From assembly GCA_963575645.1 (NCBI GenBank), contig OY754471.1, positions 35,286,401 through 35,350,400 of the forward strand: a stretch of 64,000 nucleotides of DNA. The letters are read 5' to 3'. The stretch comes from Xanthostigma xanthostigma (lineage: Eukaryota > Arthropoda > Insecta > Raphidioptera > Raphidiidae). Below, one piece after another: positions 12,071-22,353 of this stretch. The notes under the pieces are model-generated. The model had not been told where the DNA came from. It ran no database searches and saw only the letters and a list, made by a program, of their open reading frames with translations. Positions within the stretch are counted from its first letter, which is position 1; each line of letters opens with the position of its first letter. Made by a program: the position numbers and the translations under genes.

Positions 12071-14555
12071 CATATTGTAGGAAAGCATAATAATATTAGT
12101 CCGCCATCTTTAGAAGTCCGCCATATTGGATTTAGAGTGACGTCACTTTATTTTTCGAATTATTTACAGCAAGCCCTTTCATTTGATACCCATATTGTAG
12201 GAAAGCATAATAAAATTAGTTTGCCATCTTTAGAAGTCCGCCATATTGGATTTAGAGTGACATCACTTTATTTTTCGAGTTATTTACAGCAAGCTCTTTC
12301 ATTTGATACCCATATTGTAGGAAAGCATAATAAAATTAGTCAGCCATTTTTAGAAGTCCGCCATATTGGATTTTGAGTGACGTCACTTTATTTTTCGAGT
12401 TATTTTAAGCAAGCCCTTTCATTTGATACCCATATTGTAGGAAAGCATAATAATATTAGTCCGCCATTTTTAGAAGTCCGCCATATTGGATTTAGAGTGA
12501 CGTCACTTTATTTTTCGAGTTATTTACAGCAAGCCCTTTCATTTGATACCCATATTGTAGGAAAGCATAATAAAATTAGTCCGCCATTTTTAGAAGTCCG
12601 CCATATTGGATTTAGAGTAACGTCACTTCATTTTTCGAGTTATTATCAGCAAGCCCTTTCATTTGATACCCATATTGTAGGAAAGCATAATAAAATTAGT
12701 CCGCTATCTTTAGAAGTCCGCCATATTGGATTTAGAGTGACGTCACTTTATTTTTCGAGTTATTTACAGCAAGCTCTTTCATTTGATACCCATATTGTAG
12801 GAAAGTAAATAAAATTAGTCCGTCTTTTTTAGAAGTCCGCCATATTGGATTTAGAGTGACGTCACTTTATTTTTCGAGTTATTCTCAACAAGCCCTTTCA
12901 TTTGATACCCATATTGTAGGAAAGCATAATAAACTTAGTCCGCCATCTTTAGAAGTCCGCCATATTGGATTTAGAGTGACGTCACTTTATTTTTCGAGTT
13001 ATTTACAGCAAGCCCTTTCATTTGATACCCATATTGTAGGAAAGCATAATAAACTTAGTCCGCCATCTTTAGAAGTCCGCCATATTGGATTTAGAGTGAC
13101 GTCACTTTATTTTTCGAGTTATTTTCAGCAAGCCCTTTTATTTGATACCCATATTGTAGGAAAGCATAAAAAACTTAGTCCGCCATCTTTAGAAGTCCGC
13201 CATATTGGATTTAGAGTGACGTCACTTTATTTTTCGAGTTATTTACAGCAAGCTCTTTCATTTAGTACCCATATTGTAGGAAAGCATAATAAAATTAGTC
13301 CGCTATCTTTAGAAGTCCGCCATATTGGATTTAGAGTGACGTCACTTTATTTTTCGAGTTATTCTCAGCAAGCCCTTTCATTTGATACCCATATTGTAGG
13401 AAAGCATAATAAAATTAGTCCGCCATTTTTAGAAGTCCGCCATATTGGATTTTGAGTGACGTCACTTTATTTTTCGAGTTATTTTAAGCAAGCCCTTTCA
13501 TTTGATACCCATATTGTAGGAAAGCATAATAATATTAGTCCGCCATTTTTAGAAGTCCGCCATTTTTAGAAGTCCGCCATATTGGATTTAGAGTGACGTC
13601 ACTTAATTTTTGAGTTATTTACAGCAAGCCCTTTCATTTGATACCCATATTGTAGGAAAGCATAATAAAATTAGTCCGCCATTTTTAGAAGTCCGCCATA
13701 TTGGATTTAGAGTAACGTCACTTCATTTTTCGAGTTATTCTCAGCAAGCCCTTTCATTTGATACCCATATTGTAGGAAAGCATAATAAAATTAGTCCGCT
13801 ATCTTTAGAAGTCCGCCATATTGGATTTAGAGTGACGTCACTTTATTTTTCGAGTTATTTACAGCAAGCTCTTTCATTTGATACCCATATTGTAGGAAAG
13901 TAAATAAAATTAGTCCGTCTTTTTTAGAAGTCCGCCATATTGGATTTAGAGTGACGTCACTTTATTTTTCGAGTTATTCTCAACAAGCCCTTTCATTTGA
14001 TACCCATATTGTAGGAAAGCATAATAAACTTAGTCCGCCATCTTTAGAAGTCCGCCATATTGGATTTAGAGTGACGTCACTTTATTTTTCGAGTTATTTA
14101 CAGCAAGCCCTTTCATTTGATACCCATATTGTAGGAAAGCATAATAAACTTAGTCCGCCATCTTTAGAAGTCCGCCATATTGGATTTAGAGTGACGTCAC
14201 TTTATTTTTCGAGTTATTTTCAGCAAGCCCTTTTATTTGATACCCATATTGTAGGAAAACATAAAAAACTTAGTCCGCCATCTTTAGAAGTCCGCCATAT
14301 TGGATTTAGAGTGACGTCACTTTATTTTTCGAGTTATTTACAGCAAGCTCTTTCATTTGGTACCCATATTGTAGGAAAGTAAATAAAATTAGTCCGCCAT
14401 TTTTAGAAGTCCGCCATATTGGATTTAGAGTGACGTCACTTTATTTTTCGAGTTATTCTCAGCAAGCCCTTTCATTTGATACCCATATTGTAGGAAAGCA
14501 TAATAAAATCCGCTATATTTAGAAGTTCGCCATATTGGATTTAGAGTGACGTCAC
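12071..14555 (+). repeat. 120-bp satellite array, about 21 units
   Basis: 'catattgtaggaaag' recurs every 120 bases from 12071 to 14484. Each unit also carries 'agaagtccgccatattgga', the palindrome AGTGACGTCACT (a full CRE; intact in 18 of 21 units) and 'agcaagccctttcatttg'. Because 120 is divisible by 3, one frame reads through many units as a 40-residue repeat. Frame-breaking variants and the lack of any signal or partner exon argue against a protein. Diagnostic variants show that a nine-unit block (from about 12361) was copied to about 13441, with an extra 13-base duplication near 13556. Confidence 0.95.
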
Positions 14556-16245
14556 ACAGCTAACCATGCATTGTCATCCAAACTTAACGTGTATACAAAT
14601 TTTCATCTCAATCGGTTGAAGATATCTGCTTTAAAATTACCGAAGGCATTCTTACCGCTCACTTAGTAATTCAGTTGTTCAATTAGTAATTTAGTCGCTC
14701 ACTTATTAATTTAGTCACACAACTATTATTTTAATATTCAAGTTATTAAAACAGTATCTCATCATCAGTCACCAAGTTTTTTTTTTTTATTCGACCGTTT
14801 TATAATTCCACTATTATTATTATATAAAACAACATTATAAGAGATATATTCTTTTACGCATGCGCCGATGTTCCCAAAAAACAATAGGCCACTTCATATT
14901 TGCATATCAAACATCCTCCCAAAATTTGGTTTCAATCCGCTCATCCGTGGTGTCGGAATGGTAAGAAATGTCAAAAGTGACGTTTGCATCTGCAAAGTAT
15001 TATGTTCTAATAATAATTAGTTATTCAAATTGTTAACTTAGAAGGCGTTGCATAAATATTTCAAATGGCATCCGTTTTTGAACAAATGCTATCTCCTTTG
15101 TTTTATTATTGTCATAAATAAAATTATCGACCAATTTTATTTTAAGACAGAACATACGCAATAATTAAATTACCATGTTATACCGTGCAACAGAGAGAGA
15201 TAACCGAAATATGTTTGCTATCGGTTATATCAGATTGAATTTATTTCCATATAAATGTGTATAAGAAAAGTGATTGGGCGAATTCTGTTGTACGAAATTT
15301 ATGTAAAATTTTCTCCTCTTTCGTTTAAGACATGTTTCGAACCGATCTGATTTAAATTGAGCGAGTTATAAGCGAAAAACTTCGTTTTTTCTAAATTGCT
15401 CCCCTCTGGAGCAAAAATTCAAAAATCGGGCGACGTTAGGATCTAAGTTACCCGGAGACGAATCGAACAAAAAAAAGTTTTTTAAAATCGGTTAAGGCGT
15501 TTGAGCTGTACACAATCCACAAAAAAGCGTGACATACAGATTCACAGATTCACAGATTCACAGATTCACAGACAAAGCGAGTACATATAGGCGCTTTAGC
15601 TTACGCTATTCGCGCCTAAAAATCATGACAAACACTTTTTGTTACCAAAAAGAAAATACATAAGAGAAAACAGCGAAGATAAATAAAAATATGTGCAATT
15701 CTCGTTTTAATTCGACGGCTAAAATGACATAATGTAACTATTTTTTTTAAATATAATATGTTAATTATTTTGTTCGAAATTTTAAGCACATAAAGAGCAA
15801 TATTTAAACAATATTTTGTGAAATTTTTATCCAAAAATTTGGAAAAGTCAGCCGATGGAACCTGGTTTCCGGAAAACCCTCAAGAAAAAAGTGTTCTCTC
15901 GGTGGACATGATAACTCATGATAGCTTTATCAGAAATTTAAAAAAAACGTAGCTCGTGATTGAACGAAGGATTAAAAAAAAATTTAAATTTAAATTTTTG
16001 GCAGAGTTGTATGCACAACAGTCCAATTTTTTGTACAATTTACACTACGTATAGCCTTGTACAATTATAGTTATGGGTAATCGAAAAAAATAAAAATCCT
16101 TCGTTCAATCACTAGTCGATCCTATTTTAAAGTGTGCAAAATTTCATTGACATTAATTTTTGAGAAAAGTATAGTGCTTTGAGAAAAACGCGATATATCT
16201 GCGTCGCTCCCGGCCGGCTTTGCCTAATGGCAACTATTTAATACA
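14556..16245. repeat. Dispersed repeat family segment and flank
   Basis: 14870-15120 ('caaaatttggtttcaatccgc', 'gtcaaaagtgacgtttgca') and 15270-15600 ('tctcctctttcgtttaaga', 'ctgatttaaattgagcgag') belong to the family also seen at 21652-22353 and 32811-33730. A minisatellite, about four copies of 'acagattcac', lies at 15537-15573. The remainder (15600-16245) shows no gene. Confidence 0.5.
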
Positions 16246-16468
16246 AAATAAAATATAGTTTAAAAAAAACTAAAAAACACGCTTTATATCGGACTAAAAA
16301 GTAAAAAATAATTGTTTTAAAATAAGCTTAAAAAGCGTGGGGCGCTCGATGTACGAAAATGTGGAACAAAGCGCCCCACGCTTTTTAAGCTTATTTTAAA
16401 ACAATTATTTTTTACTTTTTAGTCCGATATAAAGCGTGTTTTTTAGTTTTTTTTAAACTATATTTTAT
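16246..16468. mobile_element. Foldback element, copy I
   Basis: Near-perfect arms of about 100 bases (16246-16346 and 16370-16468) surround a 23-base loop (16347-16369). The arms contain 'cggactaaaaagtaaaaaat' and 'aagcttaaaaagcgtggggc'. The loop is the exact reverse complement of that in copy II. Confidence 0.9.
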
Positions 16469-16488
16469 TTTTCACTTTTTAGTTTGAG

Positions 16489-17740
16489 GATCTATAAAAG
16501 AATTTATTAATCCTGGGGGTCCTAATAAGGATAATGGGAAACTGTTATCAAATTATTGCATTGTCATCGGTCCTTGATACGTATGCAAAGTTTCAAATTA
16601 ATCAGACTTCGGGAAATTGGTGAAAATTATGCTCAAAGATTCCGTTACATACTTACAACCCAAACTAATATAAAGCGTTTAAAAATGGATTTTTCGAAAT
16701 TTTCAAACCCATGTAAGCTATGCTTAGTATAGGACTAGGAGAGGAGAAGGGAAGGGGCTAGATGAGACCACCGCAGCTGCCGGCGAGATGGGTTTTTTCA
16801 TTGTTTGGGGTCTCAGATATAAGAAACCGAACATAGTTGCCGCCTGCCGGTTCTCACATTTTGCGTACAAAACTAATTTCAGCGCCTGCACTAATCCGCA
16901 AATAAAAAATTCTTTCAATTTCTACGTTATTAGGTGTCTATCTAAATATTAATAAAATATAGTTTAAAAAAAACTAAAAAACACGCTTTATATCGGACTA
17001 AAAAGTAAAAAATAATTGTTTTAAAATAAGCTTAAAAAGCGTGGGGCGCTTTGTTCCACATTTTCGTACATCGAGCGCCCAACGCTTTTTAAGCTTATTT
17101 TAAAACAATTATTTTTTACTTTTTAGTCCGATAAAAAGCGTGTTTTTTAGTTTTTTTTAAACTATATTTTATTTTTCACTTTTTAGTGAGGATCTATAAA
17201 AGAATTTATTAATCCTGGGGGTCCTAATAAGGATAATGGGAAACTGTTATCAAATTATTGCATTGTCATCGGTCCTTGATACGTATGCAAAGTTTCAAAT
17301 TAATCAGACTTCGGTAAATTGGTGAAAATTATGCTCAAAGATTCCGTTACGGACATACATACATAGTTACAACCCAAACTAATATAAAGCGTTTAATAAT
17401 AAGGATAATGGGAAACTGTTATCAAATTATTGCATTGTCATCGGTCCTTGATACGTATGCAAAGTTTCAAATTAATCAGACTTCGGGAAATTGGTGAAAA
17501 TAAAGCGTTTACTACAGAGGATCTATAAAAGAATTTATTAATCCTGGGGGTCCTAATAAGGATAATGGGAAACTGTTATCAAATTATTGCATTGTCATCG
17601 GTCCTTGATACGTATGCAAAGTTTCAAATTAATCAGACTTCGGGAAATTGGTGAAAATTATGCTCAAAGATTCCGTTACGGACATAGTTACATACATACA
17701 TACATAGTTAGTTACAACCCAAGCTAATATAAAGCGTTTA
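16489..17740 (+). repeat. Partial tandem copies of a ~160-bp unit around foldback II
   Basis: The unit 'gaggatctataaaagaattt ... gattccgttac' occurs at 16489-16650, 17190-17355, 17397-17500 (partial) and 17517-17680, followed by 'acatacatacatagtta' stretches. The copies are nearly identical, so the duplications are recent. Non-coding. Confidence 0.75.
16953..17178. mobile_element. Foldback element, copy II (loop inverted)
   Basis: It has the same arms as copy I, but the 23-base loop (17051-17073) runs in the opposite direction. The flanking sequence differs on the left and resembles that of copy I on the right. Confidence 0.9.
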
Positions 17741-17741
17741 A

Positions 17742-18258
17742 AAAAGGAAACCGTGACTGACTGACTGATCTATCAACGCACAGCTCAAACCACTGGACGG
17801 ATTGGGCTGAAATTTGGCATACAGATAGTTATAATGATGTAGGCATCCGCTAAGAACAGATTTTTAAAAATTCAATCCCTAAAAGGGTGTAACGGGGGTT
17901 CAAAGTTTGCGTGGAGAAATCATATAAGATAGATTATCAACTCGAAATTGCGCAGGGTTACTCCGGTCAACAAATAAATAAACACATGTTTCATGCTGTT
18001 TCTAAAACAGCCCCTTCAGAGGGCGAAAAGAGGTAAATAGTCTGAAAATCAACACGTCTCATTTTCAAGGTTAGATAAGATAAGATAGATTATTATTGTC
18101 ACATTATAAAAGTAAGTTACAATTTTACATACATACTTATTTTTTTATCAGGACGTTGATCACGTAAATGTCATCAATTTTGAAATTTATTATAGGAATT
18201 TATGGGAATGCATCCGTGTATCGTCTCAATCACGTGTGAAGCCGCGAGTAACGGCTAG
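17742..18258 (+). mobile_element. Non-autonomous Helitron (5' end unclear)
   Basis: It begins 'aaaaaggaaaccgtgactga', ends 'gagtaacggCTAG' before T, and aligns along its length with the copy at 61870-62512. It is interrupted at about 18075-18150 by a LINE tail that is absent from the other copy. Confidence 0.7.
18075..18150 (-). mobile_element. LINE 3'-end fragment inserted in Helitron
   Basis: 'gataagataagata' followed by 'gattattattgtcacatt' sits exactly where the sister Helitron (61870-62512) has no sequence. The simple-repeat end, read on the minus strand, looks like a LINE 3' tail, about 75 bp long. Confidence 0.5.
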
Positions 18259-18985
18259 TTGTTGTATAAATGTACTGTATTTCGGTAAGTCACCATTACA
18301 GGGGGGATTGACAATACAATAGTTTCACAATTTTTATTTAGACAATAGTTAAAATAACTTACTAATACTAAAAATTAATATTAAAATCCACCGTGGACAC
18401 ACGTGTCCACCGCGAGCGCACGTGACCCACTATGAAATGAACACAAGATAAATGAAGCTTTGTCAAAATCGACATTGACAAGATGTCTATTCGATGAATT
18501 TTCGATATTTGCGTACTGAGGGGTTAAAACGAGAGTAGAATTTTCTTGAAAGGTATCAGTATCTATCGCTAAAGGCAAAGTTAGAGATGAAAAACTCGAA
18601 AAATATTGTTTTTAAAAAATAAAGTTCGACAGCTTTTCGAATGAGATTAGGCCTGTGTTGCTGTATATTATTTACTCAATGCTTTCAATCATCTTTAATA
18701 CACAATGTTAGTTAGAAATAGTATTAAAAAGCAAAACTAAAAGCTTAGGAATGTTTCCGTTCGATGACGCACATATCATACAAAATGTCAACAGATAGAA
18801 TTGATTGTACAGTAACTTCTCCGTTTGATGCCGATATTGCATTTCTTTTTAGTGACCTCTAGTGCTAACATGAAAAACTTTAGTTGAAGGTATTTGACGC
18901 TAGTTTGTTTGCTCTTAACTATTGATTTGATTTACCTCCATACAGAGAACCTCCATAGATGCTCAGTATTTGAGACCTCATCAGT
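18259..18985. other. Intergenic region upstream of the RPP14 locus
   Basis: No coding evidence. It probably contains upstream regulatory sequence of the RPP14-CHCHD4 unit, but no specific site is recognised. Confidence 0.3.
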
Positions 18986-19055
18986 CATCTCTGGTTCCTA
19001 GCCGAATAGAAAAAGGAAGTGACATTTTGTAATTTTTTCGGCATTTTCGTAATTA

Positions 19056-19222
19056 TTAAATGTTTATTAGTACAAGTGAGTTCTTTTTCTTGAAGACTTC
19101 CATGACATCGTTTTTAAAATGTCTCAATATTTTTATTTAGATATTACTTTGTTAGTATTATTTAATTTACCACATTTTTTTTTGGTTATGTATTTCGTTA
19201 TTCCCGTAAATTATATTGTCAG
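19056..19222 (+). promoter_or_regulatory. Putative 5'UTR exon end and intron of RPP14 transcript
   Basis: A donor-like CAA|GTGAGT lies at 19074/19075. An acceptor 'tatattgtcag' ending at 19222, preceded by a T-rich tract, would place the RPP14 ATG (19234) eleven bases into the next exon. A second acceptor-like 'tttattttatag' ends at 19271 inside the reading frame. If that one were used, the N-terminus would come from an unidentified upstream exon. Transcript evidence would decide. Confidence 0.35.
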
Positions 19223-19233
19223 ATAGGTAACGT

Positions 19234-19569
19234 ATGAATTTTTATATTAATTTACGCATTTTATTTTATAGGGAATTCGAGAAAAATATAAACAAAGACG
19301 TGACTGTAGCATTTTTCAAGAAACATGTTTTAAATGCACTAAACGCGCTTCATGGTGAAGTCGGAGCAAGTAATACAGTGGATATACTTAAATACGATTC
19401 AAATACACGTCGTGCTGTGTTACGAATACCTATCGACAATTATATTCAGTTACGGAACGCTCTTACACTTGCCGGTGACTACGACGGTATACCCTGTGCC
19501 TATCGAATTCACAACTGCTGTGCATATTTATTAAATTTAATAGGAGATAGCAGTTCATACGTACATTGA
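19234..19569 (+). CDS. RPP14: Ribonuclease P/MRP protein subunit RPP14
   Basis: RPP14 is a nuclear RNase P/MRP protein subunit of the Pop5/Rpp14 fold, which acts in tRNA 5' processing. The 111 codons compare with about 124 residues in vertebrates. Similarity starts around residue 14 ([19 protein letters not shown]) and includes HGEVGA (about 40-45), [17 protein letters not shown] (about 49-65), a helix with LTLAGDY (about 76-82) and CAYRI (about 87-91). It ends, as expected, shortly after LLNLIGDSS. The first 13 residues are unsure: the start is the first in-frame ATG after a good splice acceptor, but a second acceptor at 19271 could replace this N-terminus. CHCHD4 follows after 28 bases on the same strand, and no AATAAA lies between. 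Identity is by family recognition and is fairly sure; the exact start is not. Confidence 0.85.
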   Translation: MNFYINLRILFYREFEKNINKDVTVAFFKKHVLNALNALHGEVGASNTVDILKYDSNTRRAVLRIPIDNYIQLRNALTLAGDYDGIPCAYRIHNCCAYLLNLIGDSSSYVH

Positions 19570-19597
19570 AATTTTAATTAAAATAATAATATACAAA

Positions 19598-20050
19598 ATG
19601 TCATATTGCAAGCAAACTGGCCCCGATGGGAAAGATAAAATTATATTCGCTACGGAAGAAGATCATAGAAAACCTAGTACGATCGTATTACCACCGGCTG
19701 ACCCAGCTCCGGGTTTAATTTTGCCGAATGGAGATATCAACTGGAATTGTCCTTGCTTAGGAGGTATGGCTACGGGACCATGTGGGGTGGAATTTCGAAC
19801 AGCTTTTTCGTGTTTCCATTATAGTGAAAATGAACCAAAAGGTTCGGAATGTTTAGAAACATTTCAAGCAATGCAAGATTGTATGAAAAAATATCCTAAT
19901 TTATACAAACAAAGTCGACCAGATGACGATGAAGATGAATTTAGTTCATTTTCGGCACAGGGCGATGATGTCGGTGAACAGATTACCGAAGACAGAAATG
20001 CAGCTGTAGATCCGAGTGATAGTAAAGTTGTAGAGAAGGTAGCTTCTTAA
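19598..20050 (+). CDS. CHCHD4: Mitochondrial import oxidoreductase CHCHD4/MIA40
   Basis: MIA40 oxidises and traps cysteine-motif proteins in the mitochondrial intermembrane space; it is reoxidised by ERV1/ALR and works with AIFM1. The 150-codon intronless frame has every family mark. The N-terminus is MSYCKQ, then [25 protein letters not shown] holds the redox CPC at residues 51-53. Twin CX9C motifs follow at Cys62/Cys72 and Cys85/Cys95 (GPCG...FSCFHYS and [13 protein letters not shown]). The tail is acidic and low in complexity. There is no N-terminal targeting peptide or membrane segment, as in the short metazoan form. The ATG has A at -3 and lies 28 bases after the RPP14 stop, suggesting a shared dicistronic transcript. 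The 3' UTR is short, with AATAAA at 20153. Confidence 0.97.
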   Translation: MSYCKQTGPDGKDKIIFATEEDHRKPSTIVLPPADPAPGLILPNGDINWNCPCLGGMATGPCGVEFRTAFSCFHYSENEPKGSECLETFQAMQDCMKKYPNLYKQSRPDDDEDEFSSFSAQGDDVGEQITEDRNAAVDPSDSKVVEKVAS

Positions 20051-20152
20051 TTGTAGATATTGCAGTATTTTCGCATTGGATCTATCATTTACTGCCATAT
20101 AAAATTTCGAATCAGTGTGAATTAGAGAATTTGTTATGTAACCATCATAAAA

Positions 20153-20158
20153 AATAAA
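20153..20158 (+). terminator. Poly(A) signal of CHCHD4 transcript
   Basis: AATAAA lies 103 bases after the CHCHD4 stop, the first one downstream. None lies between RPP14 and CHCHD4. Confidence 0.7.
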
Positions 20159-20579
20159 TATAAAATGACATCTAGCTTATTCTCATTTTTGGACATTTTA
20201 TTCTTTACTGTTTTGATAACCTGTAGGTATTTTAGTCAAAGTTTTTTTTTGTGTATTTTGTGAGAATCTTGAATAATAGTAAATATATATTATGAAATAA
20301 TAAACATTTCAAACTGAACGTTAAATTATGCATTCATTTCTTTTGATCCTTCCTGTGAAGTATTCGTATTTTTGAAAATATTGTATAATATGATAGATCC
20401 TAATGTGTATTATTTGTTATCACCACTTAATAGCCAACGATGGAAAAGCATTCAGTGCATTGAGTGGAGAGCAATAAACCTTAGTTTCAAGGCTATACAT
20501 TTGTAATGATATGTAGTTAAATGAAATAGAATATAAATACATAATAGCAATTAAATAAACAAAGTATTTTATTTTTGAA

Positions 20580-20922
20580 TCGGCTCTAAGATAAGTTAAA
20601 TTAATAAAAATCGCTTTAATTAAAAGCTTTTAAAGCGACCGCTCGCTACATTAGTTCGGCTCAACACCGATAGATGTCAAATAAATGCTTCTATTATTCA
20701 GTATTTTTGACGTCAGTCAAGTACCAGCTGCTTATAGTGAAGTTTGCGTTAGAGTAATGAAAAATAAAGATCAGATAAAATTGTTGTTCTTCGGTAGTGT
20801 AAAGTGACGTTAATGATTTAAAGTGAATTTTATATATTCAGCATTTAATACTTCAGTTTAAAAGTAACAATATATCTCCTTGGCAGTGTTCTAAGAGTGT
20901 ATTTGTTCTTCCAAACCTCACC
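20580..20922 (+). promoter_or_regulatory. Promoter/5'UTR region of the gene starting at 20923
   Basis: It holds a perfect CRE palindrome TGACGTCA at 20708-20715 just after a TCAGT initiator-like motif (about 20698), then a 5' UTR-like stretch leading to a strong start context. No TATA box is obvious. Confidence 0.45.
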
Positions 20923-20957
20923 ATGGAACCTAAAAACAAACCTAAGGAGAAGAGAAG
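20923..20957 (+). CDS. First coding exon of an unidentified gene
   Basis: An ATG in a near-optimal context (CTCACCATGG) opens 11 codons, M-E-P-K-N-K-P-K-E-K-R, plus two bases. It is followed at once by a consensus 5' splice site, AG|GTAAGA, at 20958. This is the usual shape of a short first coding exon ahead of a long first intron (phase 2). The peptide is basic and gives no family. No downstream exon could be recognised in the window: the following kilobases are repeats, so the intron may be very long. The gene lies head-to-tail about 760 bases beyond the CHCHD4 poly(A) signal. The splice signal and start context are seen; that this is a gene is inference. Confidence 0.5.
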
Positions 20958-21651
20958 GTAAGATTAATCTAGTGTTTTCTTGTTTTCTCATTACAATTTC
21001 CGTATATTATCCAATTGAGGTCATTATAATTTATTATTAACTTTATTTCATTTTCTTGGTAGTTCAAAGAATAAGGGAATTATTGTCATTTTGTTTGATA
21101 TTGTGCTGTGTACAGTCAGTACTAAAAACATTTTGTACTATATAGTATGTATATAATATAGTAGGTCATTATTTTTTTTAACTTTCACGTTTTTCTAGAC
21201 TTTTAAAAAAACTTGTTTAATTGTATTCCCAGAGGAAAGAAGCTGAATACAAATCAATAATTTTGAAGTTTATTTATTCAGAATAATCTGGAAAAATATG
21301 CAAAATTCATTCCAAAATTTTCGAGATTACTTGTGTATCGATAAGATGTATTATCACAATTGGTCACTTGTAAGTTGCATTTATGAAAAATAAATTATTT
21401 TTTTTTTTATTTACACAGCGCGCTTATAAATACAAAGACGGTATTAATTGTTTACATGTAAAATAATGCTAATATTTTCCATGGAAGTTCCTTCAACCTT
21501 CGAAATCACGTAATAAGTGTCTACTTCGTGTTTCTTTTCTTTATTGCACAATAATGATTATGTTATCAGTACATCAACTGTAAAATTTTATAAGCTTCAC
21601 CAAAGTGCAGAAAAAAGAAAGCTGAAAAGCAAATACCTAGCTTCTTAATTT
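20958..21651 (+). other. Putative first-intron sequence
   Basis: AT-rich sequence after the 5' splice site at 20958. No exon or repeat structure is recognised before the repeat at 21652. Confidence 0.3.
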
Positions 21652-22353
21652 TTGACGTGATAACGTCTTATAAATTGATGAATCACCAATCTTATAAATT
21701 GATAAAACACCGGCTGCATGCACGAAAAAGTGTAACGTTCCTAACGCGTAACGTTCTTAACGCGTAACGTTCCTAACGCGTAACGTTCCTTACGTTCGTA
21801 ACGCGTAACGTTCCGCCTGACCCTGTGCGTGCTTTTTGCTAATTTCTCGCTCAATTTAAATCAGATCGGTTTGAAACCAGTCTTAAACGAAAGAGGAGAA
21901 CATTTTACATAGATTTCGTATAACAGAATTTGCCTAAACAGTTTTTTTATACAAATTTATATAGAAAAATAGCTGTATAAATGCAATGTTGTCTAATCAT
22001 CTAATGCATGACGCGACGCGGTCGGTCGTCTTTGTTTGCCGTACATGGAAATTAGAAAATAACGTATGTCTTGTCTTAACATGAAAACAGCTGCATTTCT
22101 AATGTTTAATTCAATTTTTTGACATTAGTATTTTGTGAAATGCAACGCCTTCTAAGTTAACTATTGGAATAACTAATTATTATTAGAACATAATAATTTG
22201 ACAGTTGCAAACGTCACTTTTGACATTTCTTATCATTCCGACACCAAGGATAACCGGATTGAAACCAAATTTTGGGAGGTTTAGGTTATGTATTACGGAA
22301 TACGTTATCACGTAAAACTATCATCCGTAAACCGACTTTACAGACAACCAATT
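21652..22353 (-). mobile_element. Dispersed repeat element, reverse copy
   Basis: This is the reverse complement of 32811-33730, with shared ends 'gacgtgataacgtc' and 'cagacaaccaatttt'. It carries an amplified minisatellite of 'cctaacgcgtaacgtt' type units at about 21735-21812, which is shorter in the other copies. It has sub-terminal inverted 'acgtgataacgt' motifs and no ORF. A further relative is at about 14870-15600. Confidence 0.7.

Noticed and set aside
12065-14382. Repetitive ORFs of 97-199 codons that read as a 40-residue repeat protein
   Set aside because: They follow from a 120-bp satellite period (a multiple of 3). Stops and a 1-base shift break the frame, the units vary without respect for codons, and there is no start, signal or partner exon.
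12071-14555. CRISPR-like regular repeats
   Set aside because: The units are contiguous 120-bp satellite copies without unique spacers, in a eukaryotic genome.
19352-19534. Second ORF in another frame within RPP14
   Set aside because: A shadow of the conserved RPP14 frame, with no independent similarity.
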